A DNA stretch of 41,102 nt from Hyphococcus luteus (GTDB lineage: Bacteria; Pseudomonadota; Alphaproteobacteria; Caulobacterales; Parvularculaceae): NCBI RefSeq assembly GCF_002943565.1, contig NZ_PJCH01000008.1, positions 1 through 41,102 on the forward strand, given 5' to 3'. The notes below the pieces were generated by a model. That model saw only the letters and a program-made list of their open reading frames with translations, ran no database searches and was not told the origin of the DNA. Position 1 is the first letter of the stretch, and every line of letters starts with the position of its first letter. The translations under genes were made by a program, and so were the position numbers. Shown piece after piece: positions 17,234 through 26,068 of the stretch.

Positions 17234-18871
17234 TTATTTGCAGTAATCGTTGTCTGGCCCGATAGGCGTCAACTGCTTGCGCAGTTTCGGTTTGACGATC
17301 TTATCGAGGGTTGCACGCGGAAAATCGTCAACGAAAATGACTTCCTTAACGACTTTGAAGTCCGCTAGATCTCGCTTGCATGCGGCGATGATTCCATCGC
17401 GAATATCATCCTGATCGCCAGGTTTTGCGATAACAAAAACAACCGGCACTTCGTCAAGCATATAATGTTTGCGGCCGACAACGGCGCATTCTTCGACGAG
17501 CCCGGTTTTCATGATAACAGTTTCGATCTCCGACGATGCGACGTTCTCCGCGCCGACTTTCAGCATGTCTTTGTCGCGTCCCAGGAAATAGAGATAACCT
17601 TCTTGGTCGATTGATATCATGTCGCCGGTTTTGAGCCAGCCTTCCTCATCAACAACGTCGCGGGTTGCTTCCGAGTCGTTGAAATACTCCTTAAACAGAG
17701 AGACGCCGGGAACGCCCCGAACAAAAAGCGTTCCCTGTTCGCCCGGTCCGACCGGATTACCTTTTTCGTCGCGCACCTCGATATCGTAGCATGGCGCCGC
17801 CCGGCCGATGGATCCCTCGGGAGGCGGCTGGTGAAAGTTTGAAATTATGCCTTGCGTGATCGTTTCAGTCATGCCCCAAGCGCAAACAACGTCAATGCCA
17901 AATTTTTTGCGGAGCGGCGTCGAGTAGCCACCAATCATCCAAAAGCGGTAGTGATGATTTGTCGGCGATTCGCGCTGCAACAGCGGATAAACTAAAAATG
18001 GAATCACAAACGTCCACGTGCATTTATTCCGTATTGATACGTCCCAAAAGCGGGAAACGGAAAGGCGCGGTTGCAGTACGATCGTACCGCCAACCCATAA
18101 GGTTGTCATGGTGGAGTATGAAACGGCGTTGATGTGGAAGAGGGGAGAAAAAACAAGGGCTGTATCTTCGCTTGAAACAAGAAAATTACGCGCATTCATT
18201 TGTGCGCCCCAGATAAAGTTTCCGTGGGTGAGTAGCACTGGTTTCGGTCGCGATGTCGTGCCGGATGTGAATTGAATGAGAAAATCGGCGCTGGCGTCCG
18301 GCGCACGTCTCGGCGGCGCTGGCCGCGGTGACAGGCAGGCGTCAAACGGGATGTAATCAGAGGAGTTAAATTCAGGCGTAGCGGCACCAGAATCATCCTC
18401 GGTGACAATTATGAAGTTCAGGCCGGGCGCCGAATCAGCGATCATCGACGCAAATGCGGGCTGGGTGATTGCGGCGGTAATGTCGGCCGCATCGACATAA
18501 TATTCAATATCGCGCGCAACGGATCGGGTGTTTGTTGTCACGGCGACGACGCCGATTCTTGCGCAGGCGAAAATCGTTATTAGGAACTCCGGGCAGTTTT
18601 CCATGTGAACCAGCAATCTGTCGCCTGACGATATGCCACGTTCAAGAAGCGCCGCGGCAAACCGGTCGGCGTCTTCCTTCATCCCCATATATGTCCAGCG
18701 TTTTGGATCACCGTCGAATGGTTCCCAAATGAGGAATGTTTTATTGGGGGTTCGCGCCGCCCAGCGGTCCAGCATCCAGGCGACATCCTGGCCGTGGACC
18801 ATCAACCTTTGCGATTCCGCAATTCTATTGAGTGTTCCTCGTGGACCGTCCAGCATGCTGTTGTTCACCAT
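17234..18871 (-). CDS. AMP-forming acyl-CoA synthetase (ligase)
   Basis: A 545-residue ANL-superfamily ligase. The phosphate loop is FTSGTTSRPKP (from about residue 201), then WGMTET (331), GWLKTGD (410) and the C-terminal catalytic lysine K523 (ATLDKIVK). It activates a carboxylic acid to its CoA thioester through an acyl-adenylate. It is one of two ligases in the island and a candidate for the first step (IpfF-like) or for activating an alkanoic acid. ATG 18871 is chosen because GGGAG is six bases upstream; ATG 18883 would add four residues. It is divergent from the TonB receptor gene and lies upstream of the acyl-CoA dehydrogenase on the same strand. Confidence 0.9.
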   Translation of the reverse strand: MVNNSMLDGPRGTLNRIAESQRLMVHGQDVAWMLDRWAARTPNKTFLIWEPFDGDPKRWTYMGMKEDADRFAAALLERGISSGDRLLVHMENCPEFLITIFACARIGVVAVTTNTRSVARDIEYYVDAADITAAITQPAFASMIADSAPGLNFIIVTEDDSGAATPEFNSSDYIPFDACLSPRPAPPRRAPDASADFLIQFTSGTTSRPKPVLLTHGNFIWGAQMNARNFLVSSEDTALVFSPLFHINAVSYSTMTTLWVGGTIVLQPRLSVSRFWDVSIRNKCTWTFVIPFLVYPLLQRESPTNHHYRFWMIGGYSTPLRKKFGIDVVCAWGMTETITQGIISNFHQPPPEGSIGRAAPCYDIEVRDEKGNPVGPGEQGTLFVRGVPGVSLFKEYFNDSEATRDVVDEEGWLKTGDMISIDQEGYLYFLGRDKDMLKVGAENVASSEIETVIMKTGLVEECAVVGRKHYMLDEVPVVFVIAKPGDQDDIRDGIIAACKRDLADFKVVKEVIFVDDFPRATLDKIVKPKLRKQLTPIGPDNDYCK

Positions 18872-19147
18872 CGTTTCTCCCATTGCAGTCTATCTTCTTC
18901 AAGCTGGGTACGGACTCATTGATAGTTACTCACAGACAAATTGGATATACGAAAACCTGATATCACCTATCGGTAAAGGTATATTCCTCTGCTGCTTGAT
19001 ATGCGCATTGTTATTGAGGGGCGCCGTATTGTGATTAATTATCATTGTGCGGCGCAACAAAGTGCGATGCTGCCATCGCCGCAATTGTAAAAAAGAGCGG
19101 TGACCCAGCGAAGCGCGCAAAGAAAAAAGATAATCGGGAGGGTAGTC
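18872..19147 (+). promoter_or_regulatory. Divergent intergenic region, ligase / TonB receptor
   Basis: This stretch separates the minus-strand ligase from the plus-strand receptor and must hold both promoters. It is AT-rich in the middle (about 18920-19050). I see no confident -35/-10 pair; the short palindrome ATGCGCAT is the only symmetrical element noticed. A strong GGGAGGG ribosome binding site lies just before the receptor ATG. Confidence 0.35.
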
Positions 19148-21409
19148 ATGTCTTGGCATAATAAAAATGCGGCGCTGTTTCTGACGTCGGTATCGGTTTC
19201 GACAATCGCGTTCGCGGCGACGGCGCATGCGCAACGCGCTTCGGACGCATTGACGGATCAAATCATCGTCACGGCTACAAAGCAGGCCGGAGGCGTCGCA
19301 GAACAAGAAGCGCCAATTTCGATTTCAGCGTATGGCGCAGAACAGCTTGAAGCGTTGCGGGTGAGCGATCTCGAAACGCTTAGTTACAGCCAGCCCAATG
19401 TATCTCTGGAAGATGTCGGATCCATACAAGGGACGGCGAATTTCTCCATCCGCGGTTTGGGCATAAACAGCTCAATTCCTTCGATTGACCCTACGGTAGG
19501 CGTTTTTGTCGATGGGGTTTATCTCGGCACGACCGCCGGTTTGCTCTTCGATACGTTTGATCTGGAAGCCGTTGAAATCTTGCGGGGCCCGCAAGGGGTT
19601 CTTTTCGGCCGCAATGTTACGGGCGGCGCGGTGTTAATCCGGACGAAACGCCCGACGGATGAGTTCGAGGCAAGCGCGCAGGGCTCGTGGGAAACCGGCT
19701 TGAACCAAGTGTACCAGGCGTCCGTCTCCGGCCCAATTGTTCCGGGCGTTTTGAAGGCGAAAATCGCCGCCTATTACAAAAATGACGAAGGATATTGGAC
19801 GAATGATCTGGATGGTTCTAAACTTGGCGAAGTCGAAACGATCGTCGTCCGCCCGGTCATCGAATTCACGCCTGGCGACAATGCCGAGTTTATCCTGCGC
19901 TATGAGCACGGCGAATCCGAGGGCGATGGTACGATCGCGCAGAACAGAGCCCTGTTCGAGCGGGGTACCGGCCGCGTAACGACGGACGAACCCGGTTTCA
20001 TGGACCATGAATGGGACCAGGTGAGCGCGGAGGCCAATATCGACGTCCCATTCGGCGATGGCGTGATCACGAATATCTTTGGCTGGCGTCAATATAGCTC
20101 AGCATCGCAAAGCGATTTTGACGCCACAACCTTGAATCTGTTGCTTTTCGGGGAAATCACCGAGCAGGAACAGTTTAGCAACGAACTTCGATATTCAGGC
20201 CGGTTCTTTGATCGCATCAATTTCACGCTTGGGGGGTTCTGGTTCGATCAGGAACTGAAGTATCAGGAAACGCGCTTTTTGTTCCAGGATCCAAGCCTCG
20301 CTCCGGCGCAGGCAGTCGGGGCAGTGCCCGGACCGTTTTCCTTTTACGGCGGTGGAACCCAGGACCATCAGGTCCTCGGCGTGTTTGGTCAAGCCGCTAT
20401 TGAACTTACTTCCGCCTTGACGCTGGACCTTGGTTTGCGATGGAGCCGCGAGGAAAAGTCAGCGCAGTTGGCAACGATCGTGCCAGGGCCTGCCTCGCCG
20501 GATTTGTGGACCATACCCGCCGGAGCCTGCAATATCCATGCAAACGATTGCGTTTTCAATCTGAACGCTGATCCTACATTCGATTCCGAGGAGGACTGGA
20601 GCAATCTGTCTCCGAAGATCGGCTTAAGGTATTCGCTGGCGGATAATGCCCGCCTTTATGGCCACTGGAGCCGCGGTTTTAGGTCCGGCGGTTACAACTT
20701 GCGCAACACCGTTCCGACGGCGTCCCCCGGTCCGATTGATGAGGAGCAGATAGACAGCTTCGAACTCGGCTTCAAGTCGGAGCCGCTACCCGGTGCAATA
20801 TTCAATGCCGCGATATTTCATACCAACATTTCCGATATGCAACGCGAGGTGCTCTTGTCAGACCCGGTTCTGGGGACGATTCAGATCATCACCAATACTG
20901 CGGATGCGGAAATATTCGGGTTTGAATTTGAAGCGCAATATTCGCCTGTGGAAGGGCTGGTTCTGAACGCATCAGTCGGCCACCTAGATGCAGAGTATAC
21001 CGACCTACTCTTTGATATCAGCGGTGACGGGGTGGTAGATCAGGCCGATCTGGCGCTTGCGATTCCCCGCGTTCCCGAGCTGACTTACAATTTGGGATTC
21101 GTTTATGACCATGACATTGGCAGCGCGGGATTTTTGACGGCGCGCGCTAATTTCAATCATCGCGACAGTCAGGCGTTTACAGACAATAATCGCGGAATCC
21201 TGAGTGGTGCGGATATGCTGGATGCATCCTTGTCGTTCACGACAAATAGCGGCGGGGTGCGCTTCACGATTTACGGAGATAATATGCTCGATGAGAATAC
21301 GGAGGGTTCGGACTCACAGACGCCGTTCCCGCCAGGGTCCACGAACGGCAGTCATTCGCCCTTAAACAAGGGGCGCGTATTGGGAGCTTCCGTAAAGGTG
21401 GCGTTGTAG
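19148..21409 (+). CDS. TonB-dependent outer-membrane receptor
   Basis: A 753-residue receptor. A signal peptide of about 28 residues ends in AATAHA. The TonB box region is DQIIVTATK, and the plug domain includes FSIRGLGINSSIPSIDPTVG and EILRGPQGVLFGRNVTGGAV. The beta-barrel ends in aromatic-rich strands closing with ASVKVAL. It probably imports the hydrophobic growth substrate or a metabolite, as no porin or inner-membrane transporter is present. Two features are unusual: a Cys-x7-Cys pair (GACNIHANDCVF) in an extracellular-type segment, and an EF-hand-like loop at residues 623-634 (DISGDGVVDQAD). ATG 19148 is set by GGGAGGG. A close paralogue is encoded at 28777-31062. Confidence 0.93.
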   Translation: MSWHNKNAALFLTSVSVSTIAFAATAHAQRASDALTDQIIVTATKQAGGVAEQEAPISISAYGAEQLEALRVSDLETLSYSQPNVSLEDVGSIQGTANFSIRGLGINSSIPSIDPTVGVFVDGVYLGTTAGLLFDTFDLEAVEILRGPQGVLFGRNVTGGAVLIRTKRPTDEFEASAQGSWETGLNQVYQASVSGPIVPGVLKAKIAAYYKNDEGYWTNDLDGSKLGEVETIVVRPVIEFTPGDNAEFILRYEHGESEGDGTIAQNRALFERGTGRVTTDEPGFMDHEWDQVSAEANIDVPFGDGVITNIFGWRQYSSASQSDFDATTLNLLLFGEITEQEQFSNELRYSGRFFDRINFTLGGFWFDQELKYQETRFLFQDPSLAPAQAVGAVPGPFSFYGGGTQDHQVLGVFGQAAIELTSALTLDLGLRWSREEKSAQLATIVPGPASPDLWTIPAGACNIHANDCVFNLNADPTFDSEEDWSNLSPKIGLRYSLADNARLYGHWSRGFRSGGYNLRNTVPTASPGPIDEEQIDSFELGFKSEPLPGAIFNAAIFHTNISDMQREVLLSDPVLGTIQIITNTADAEIFGFEFEAQYSPVEGLVLNASVGHLDAEYTDLLFDISGDGVVDQADLALAIPRVPELTYNLGFVYDHDIGSAGFLTARANFNHRDSQAFTDNNRGILSGADMLDASLSFTTNSGGVRFTIYGDNMLDENTEGSDSQTPFPPGSTNGSHSPLNKGRVLGASVKVAL

Positions 21410-21448
21410 GCAGTCGAAGCTTAAGAAGAAAGCTAAAAGCAAGACCTT

Positions 21449-21473
21449 GCGTCGCGAACCTGCTTCGCGGCGC
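21449..21473 (+). other. Stem-loop between receptor and SDR genes
   Basis: Ten-base arms GCGTCGCGAA and TTCGCGGCGC (one G-U type pair in RNA) enclose a five-base loop. No T-run follows, so it is not a classical terminator. It may limit read-through or protect an mRNA end between the abundant receptor and the enzymes downstream. Confidence 0.35.
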
Positions 21474-21508
21474 CGGTCGCTTAGGTAAAATTTAGGAGAT
21501 TGAACTTC

Positions 21509-22408
21509 GTGTCGTTTGAAGGAAAAGTCGTACTGATCACTGGCGCTGGCAATGGTCTGGGAAAGTCGCACGCGCTGATGTTCGCCAGGCTTGGCGCGCG
21601 TGTCGTTGTCAATGATTACGGCACGACCGCAAAGGGCGAAGGCGCGGACAAGTCGCCCGCCGACGCAGTAGTTGATGAGATTAAGAGTTTAGGTGGCGAA
21701 GCGGTGGCAAACGCCGACTCTGTTGAGGATGGTGCGCGTCTCGTGGAGACCGCTATGGATGCGTTTGGGCGCATTGACATCGTGGTAAACAACGCCGGTT
21801 TCCTGCGCGATACATCATTTCATAAAATGAGCGAAAGCGACTGGTTTGATATAATCAACGTGCATTTAAATGGCGCCTTCATGGTCAACCGGGCGGCATG
21901 GCCGCTTTTGCGCGAACAGAACTTTGGACGGATCGTGAATACTGCGTCTGCGGCCGGCATTTACGGGAATTTCGGACAGGTCAATTATAGTTCCGCGAAA
22001 TTGGCGCTGCATGGCATGACGCAAGCCCTAGCGATCGAGGGGCAAAAGCGGAACATTCTCGTCAATACGGTTGCGCCCGCCGCCGCGTCGCGGCTCACTG
22101 ACACCGTTATCAGCAGGGAACAGACCGCCGCATTGCGCCCGGAATATGTCAGTCCGTTGGTCGGTTATCTTTGCAGCGAGGAAAGCTCGCAGTCAGGAGG
22201 GCTTTTCGAAGCGGGCGCCGGCTGGTTTGGCAAGCTGCGATGGGAACGAAGCCGCGGCGCCGCTCTCAAAGGAGAGATAACGCCTGACGATATCGCCAAA
22301 AATATTGATGCGATTTCAGATTTTTCCGATGCGACACATCCACGGAATATCGCCGAGGCGTTTGCGCCATTCGGCGAAGCCATGGGTGCGGCCGTCGCTG
22401 CACGATAA
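21509..22408 (+). CDS. Short-chain dehydrogenase, (3R)-hydroxyacyl-CoA dehydrogenase type
   Basis: A 299-residue SDR resembling the dehydrogenase domain of peroxisomal multifunctional enzyme type 2. It has the NAD loop TGAGNGLGKSHA, then VNDYGTTAKGEGADKSPAD (typical of that group), and the catalytic S147, Y160 and K164 (NTASAAG ... NYSSAK). It should oxidise a 3-hydroxyacyl-CoA to the 3-oxo form. The following two MaoC-type genes are the usual hydratase partners. GTG 21509 is chosen because AGGAGA (21494-21499) is nine bases upstream; the TTG at 21500 lies against the ribosome binding site. It is read with the downstream genes as one operon. Confidence 0.9.
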   Translation: MSFEGKVVLITGAGNGLGKSHALMFARLGARVVVNDYGTTAKGEGADKSPADAVVDEIKSLGGEAVANADSVEDGARLVETAMDAFGRIDIVVNNAGFLRDTSFHKMSESDWFDIINVHLNGAFMVNRAAWPLLREQNFGRIVNTASAAGIYGNFGQVNYSSAKLALHGMTQALAIEGQKRNILVNTVAPAAASRLTDTVISREQTAALRPEYVSPLVGYLCSEESSQSGGLFEAGAGWFGKLRWERSRGAALKGEITPDDIAKNIDAISDFSDATHPRNIAEAFAPFGEAMGAAVAAR

Positions 22409-22423
22409 CGACGGCGCATAATT

Positions 22424-22867
22424 ATGATCGATCGTTCGTTCATCGGCTTCGAAATGGAGCCATTCGACGCCACTCTCGAAAAGGGACAGATGGAGCTGTT
22501 CGCCAAGGCGCTCGGCGAGAAAAACTCCATCTATAGCGACGAGTCCGTCGCGCGTGCTGAGGGCTACTCGTCCATTGTTGCTCTGCCGACCTATTTGATT
22601 CGCCTTGGCACGCGGGACGATCTGACCTACGGTCTTTTCGACAAACTCGGCATCGATCTGGCGAAATTGTTGCATGGCGAGCAGGAGTTCATTCTGGAAC
22701 GCGCCCTATGCGCCGGTGAAATCTTGCGAGGCGTGAAGAAAGTCGTCGACATTTTCGATAAGAAGGATGGCGCGCTTGAGTTCGTCGTTACAGAAATTCA
22801 GTATCACGATGAAAAGGGCCGATTTGCCGGCATCGATCGGTGCACCTTCGTCATCCGGAACCGCTGA
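22424..22867 (+). CDS. MaoC-type dehydratase, N-terminal-type (FAS1-like) subunit
   Basis: A 147-residue hot-dog-fold protein of the MaoC_dehydrat_N kind. It shows the early FEMEPFDATLEKGQMELFAKAL and YSDESVARAEGYSSIVALPT segments, but not the Asp/His hydratase motif. In known systems such subunits pair with a catalytic MaoC subunit to form a heterodimeric enoyl-CoA hydratase with room for bulky substrates, as in steroid side-chain degradation. The catalytic partner follows 16 bases later. No clear ribosome binding site is seen at the ATG. Confidence 0.82.
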   Translation: MIDRSFIGFEMEPFDATLEKGQMELFAKALGEKNSIYSDESVARAEGYSSIVALPTYLIRLGTRDDLTYGLFDKLGIDLAKLLHGEQEFILERALCAGEILRGVKKVVDIFDKKDGALEFVVTEIQYHDEKGRFAGIDRCTFVIRNR

Positions 22868-22883
22868 TTTAGGATGCAACAAA

Positions 22884-23318
22884 ATGAATGAGCAGACGCA
22901 GAAACTCGGATCGTTAAAGGTAGGCGATACGCTGCCCGCTCTTCAAACGGGTCCGATCTCGCGCCACGCCATTGCCTTATATGCAGCGGGTTCGTCGGAT
23001 CTCAATCCGATTCATACCGATATCGACTTTGCAAAACACAAGGCGGGACTGCCCGACGTCATTGTGCACGGAATGTTCGTTATGGGATATCTTGCAAAAA
23101 TCGGAACTGAGTATGCGCCGGCGGGTGCCGTTCGCCGGATTAAAACCCAGTTCCGGACCATGACAAATGTGGGTGACAATCTTGTTTGCACCGGCAAGGT
23201 AACGGATAAGCAATCGCGTGACGGTGCAACGATCTTGACTTGCGCGCTTGCGGCAACGCGCCAAGATGACGTGGTGGTGGCGACTGGCGAAATTGATATT
23301 GTTGTCGGCGCCGCTTAG
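22884..23318 (+). CDS. MaoC-like enoyl-CoA hydratase, catalytic subunit
   Basis: A 144-residue hot-dog-fold (R)-hydratase. The motif SDLNPIHTDIDFAKHKAGLP followed by DVIVHGM contains the catalytic Asp and His. It should add water to a 2-enoyl-CoA, probably as a heterodimer with the preceding protein, feeding the (3R)-specific SDR upstream. AGGA lies about nine bases before ATG 22884; the frame is open further upstream, but there it overlaps the neighbouring gene. The small size and split organisation suggest a substrate larger than a simple fatty acyl-CoA. Confidence 0.88.
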   Translation: MNEQTQKLGSLKVGDTLPALQTGPISRHAIALYAAGSSDLNPIHTDIDFAKHKAGLPDVIVHGMFVMGYLAKIGTEYAPAGAVRRIKTQFRTMTNVGDNLVCTGKVTDKQSRDGATILTCALAATRQDDVVVATGEIDIVVGAA

Positions 23319-23360
23319 CAGGCGGCGCTTGCAAGATGCATCGGAGTATGGACTACGATT

Positions 23361-24854
23361 ATGGTTAAAGGTGACGAAACTACGGGAATCACCTCCTTCG
23401 GGGTCTACATTCCGTCAATGCGCTTGCAGCGAAAAGCGCTGGCGAATGAAGTCGGATGGATTAATCCGGCGTTGAACGCGTACGGGAGCGGCGTTCGCGC
23501 GATCTGCGATTTTGACGAGGATGTGATTACGATGGCGGTTGAGGCTGTGCGTCATTGCAATGATGCGCAAGCGCTCGGCGAGATATCCGCCATTGTCGCC
23601 GCTTCGACCACGTTTCCGTTTACCGATCGGTTAAATGCTTCCGTTGTCGCCCCTGCCGCCGGCTTGTCCGACTCCGTTCAGGCAGTTGATATTGCCAGTA
23701 CGCAGCGCGCCGGCGTGTCTGCATTTCGTGTCGCGGAACGTCTGTGCGCGGTTGACGGCGCGTCGCGCCAGGTTTTGTGCGTCGCCGCCGACCGTCGGCG
23801 TGGACGGCCTGGCAGCTTAGTAGAGATGACAAGCGCTGACGCAGCGGCGGCATTCTTGTTTGGAAATGAAAACGTCATCGCGCGCGTCGTAGCGCATAAG
23901 GTTTCAACGGTAGATTTCGTCGATCATTATCGCCGCGCGAATGAGGCATATGAATATGGCTGGGAGGAGCGGTGGATTCGGGACGAGGGGTATCGAAAAA
24001 TCGCACCGCCGGTCCTCACTAGCGTAATGGAAGCGGCAGGCATTTCTGCTGAGGATATCGACCATTTCATTTTTTCCTCAACAATCCGAGGCGTTGCGGC
24101 GGGACTGGCGAAAGCAATCGACATTCGCGATGACGCCGTGCGCGACGACTTTCAGGATGTTATGGGAGAAGCCGGCGCCGCCCACCCTCTTCTTATGCTT
24201 GCCGATACGCTTTGCGCCGCCGGCGCCGGCGAGAAAATTCTCATAGCGGGTTTCGGCCAGGGCTGCGAAGCCATGGTGTTGGAAACAACGCCCTTGATCG
24301 AATCGGTTGGCGTTCGGCACGGCGTTCGCGCTCTGGCCCAAAGCGATCATCAGATTGATTTGCCGTTCATCCGGTATTTGTCCTTCAATGGACAATTGGA
24401 TCCGGACTTCGGGCCGCGAGCGGAAACCGACCGAAAAACTGCCCTCAGCGCCGCCTATCGCCATGCTAATGAAGTTGCACGGCTAATCGCCGGAAAGTGC
24501 GAAAAATGTGGAACGGTTCAGTTTCCGAAAGCTAAAAATTGTGTCAATCCGAATTGCGGCCATGAAGGTGAGCAAACGGACCACGCGCTGGCGCAGGAAT
24601 CGGCGATAGTAAAAACGGTCACGACGGACTGGCTCGGATTTTCGCGCAATCCGCCGAACCGTTACGGCATGGTGGAATTCGAAAGCGGTGCACGCATGAT
24701 CATGAACTTTACCAGCGCTCTGGATGAACCGCCAGTCGGCAGCGAAGTAAGTATGGTCTACCGCATTCAAGATTTCGATCCGTATCGAAAGTATCATCGC
24801 TATAGCTGGAAGGCAAGGACCTGCGTCACGCCGTACAATGGAGAGAAAAAGTGA
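23361..24854 (+). CDS. HMG-CoA-synthase-like protein fused to a DUF35 (zinc ribbon/OB-fold) domain
   Basis: A 497-residue two-part protein. Residues about 8-350 follow the thiolase-fold layout of HMG-CoA synthase/KAS III (GVYIPSMRL; SAIVAASTTFP). Residues about 375-490 are DUF35: a four-Cys zinc ribbon (C380, C383, C394, C399), then an OB-fold. The nucleophile position reads DIASTQRAG instead of D-x-x-x-A-C-x-G-G, placing Gln115 where Cys is expected. The general-base Glu (TES) is replaced in STTFP, and the expected His region reads SSTIRGVAAGL. It therefore cannot do normal HMG-CoA synthase chemistry. The stop overlaps the thiolase start by four bases, and archaeal thiolase, HMGCS and DUF35 form one complex, so a complex with that thiolase is likely. 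Its own reaction is unknown. Confidence 0.8.
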   Translation: MVKGDETTGITSFGVYIPSMRLQRKALANEVGWINPALNAYGSGVRAICDFDEDVITMAVEAVRHCNDAQALGEISAIVAASTTFPFTDRLNASVVAPAAGLSDSVQAVDIASTQRAGVSAFRVAERLCAVDGASRQVLCVAADRRRGRPGSLVEMTSADAAAAFLFGNENVIARVVAHKVSTVDFVDHYRRANEAYEYGWEERWIRDEGYRKIAPPVLTSVMEAAGISAEDIDHFIFSSTIRGVAAGLAKAIDIRDDAVRDDFQDVMGEAGAAHPLLMLADTLCAAGAGEKILIAGFGQGCEAMVLETTPLIESVGVRHGVRALAQSDHQIDLPFIRYLSFNGQLDPDFGPRAETDRKTALSAAYRHANEVARLIAGKCEKCGTVQFPKAKNCVNPNCGHEGEQTDHALAQESAIVKTVTTDWLGFSRNPPNRYGMVEFESGARMIMNFTSALDEPPVGSEVSMVYRIQDFDPYRKYHRYSWKARTCVTPYNGEKK

Positions 24855-26056
24855 CAAGCGGGATTCGCGATAAGGTCGCCATCATCGGCATGGGGTGCAG
24901 CAAGTTTGGCGAGCGCTTCGATTGCGACGCGCAGGACCTTATGCTTGAAGCCTTCATCGAGGCCAGGGCGGACGCCGGGATTGAAACGAGCGAGATTGAT
25001 GCGGCGTGGCTTGGTCATGCCATGCCGGAACTCGGCATGGGGCCGACGGCGACGCCGGCATCGGTCGCTTTGCGGTTGCAAAATATACCAGTGACGAGAG
25101 TGGAGAACGCCTGCGCCACCGGAACGGAGGCGTTGCGCGGCGCTGTCTATGCTGTCGCGTCGGGCGCCGCGCGCATTGCGCTGGCGATTGGCGTTGAAAA
25201 ACTGAAGGATACCGGTTTTGGCGGTTTGCCTGAATTCGATTTTGGACCGCGCGCGAGCCTGTTTGCGCCGTCCATGAGCGCGCCCGGCGGTTTTGCGCAG
25301 CTTGCTGCTGCCTATGGCGCAAAGCACCAGGTCAACGCCGCCGACCTGAAACGCGCCATGGCCCATGTTTCATGGAAAAGCCACGAGAATGGCGCAGTCA
25401 ATCCGAAGGCGCATCTTCGCCGGCGGGTTGATATCGACACAATCATGAAAGCGCCGATGATCGCCGCGCCACTTGGGCTTTTTGATTGCTGTGGAGTCAG
25501 CGACGGCGCAGCCTGTGCAATTGTCACAACGCCAGACGTGGCGGCAAGCCTTGGAAAAAAGCAGGAAACCGTAATGGTCAAGGCGCTGCAGCTTGCTGTG
25601 TCGAATGGGGTTGAGGCCTCGCATTCTTCGTGGGACGGGGCCACCATCATCACGACGCGCAGCGCCGCCAAACGCGCATATTCTGAAGCAGGCATTGAAA
25701 GTCCGCGCGACGCGCTCAGCCTGATCGAGGTGCATGATTGTTTTTCCATCACAGAGCTTGTGACCATGGAAGATCTTTTCCTTTCAGAAGAGGGGTCTGC
25801 GCCCGCCGATGTGCTGGACGGTTTTTACGACCGTGACGGAGGTATTCCATGCCAGGTTGACGGCGGATTGAAGTGTTTTGGTCATCCGATCGGCGCTTCG
25901 GGGCTGCGGATGGCGTATGAAATTTATACGCAATTGCTCGGCAGGGCCGGCGAGCGGCAATTGAGCAATCCGGTGCTAGGGTTGACCCATAATCTCGGCG
26001 GCTTTCCACACGAAAATGTAAGCGGTATTGGAATATTCGGGCTGCCCGGCGTTTGA
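24851..26056 (+). CDS. SCP2-type thiolase (acetyl-CoA acyltransferase)
   Basis: A 401-residue thiolase with its catalytic set intact: nucleophile C88 (VENACATGTEAL), the His in EVHDCFSITE, and the CFGHPIGASG motif near the C-terminus. It should cleave a 3-oxoacyl-CoA with CoA to release acetyl-CoA or propionyl-CoA. It starts at GTG 24851 inside the stop of the preceding gene, with GGAG upstream, so its synthesis is coupled to the DUF35 fusion protein. It contrasts with the thiolase-fold protein at 35198, which lacks these catalytic residues. It ends 12 bases from the convergent hydrolase gene. Confidence 0.9.
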   Translation: MTSGIRDKVAIIGMGCSKFGERFDCDAQDLMLEAFIEARADAGIETSEIDAAWLGHAMPELGMGPTATPASVALRLQNIPVTRVENACATGTEALRGAVYAVASGAARIALAIGVEKLKDTGFGGLPEFDFGPRASLFAPSMSAPGGFAQLAAAYGAKHQVNAADLKRAMAHVSWKSHENGAVNPKAHLRRRVDIDTIMKAPMIAAPLGLFDCCGVSDGAACAIVTTPDVAASLGKKQETVMVKALQLAVSNGVEASHSSWDGATIITTRSAAKRAYSEAGIESPRDALSLIEVHDCFSITELVTMEDLFLSEEGSAPADVLDGFYDRDGGIPCQVDGGLKCFGHPIGASGLRMAYEIYTQLLGRAGERQLSNPVLGLTHNLGGFPHENVSGIGIFGLPGV

Positions 26057-26068
26057 AGGAAGCGCTAA

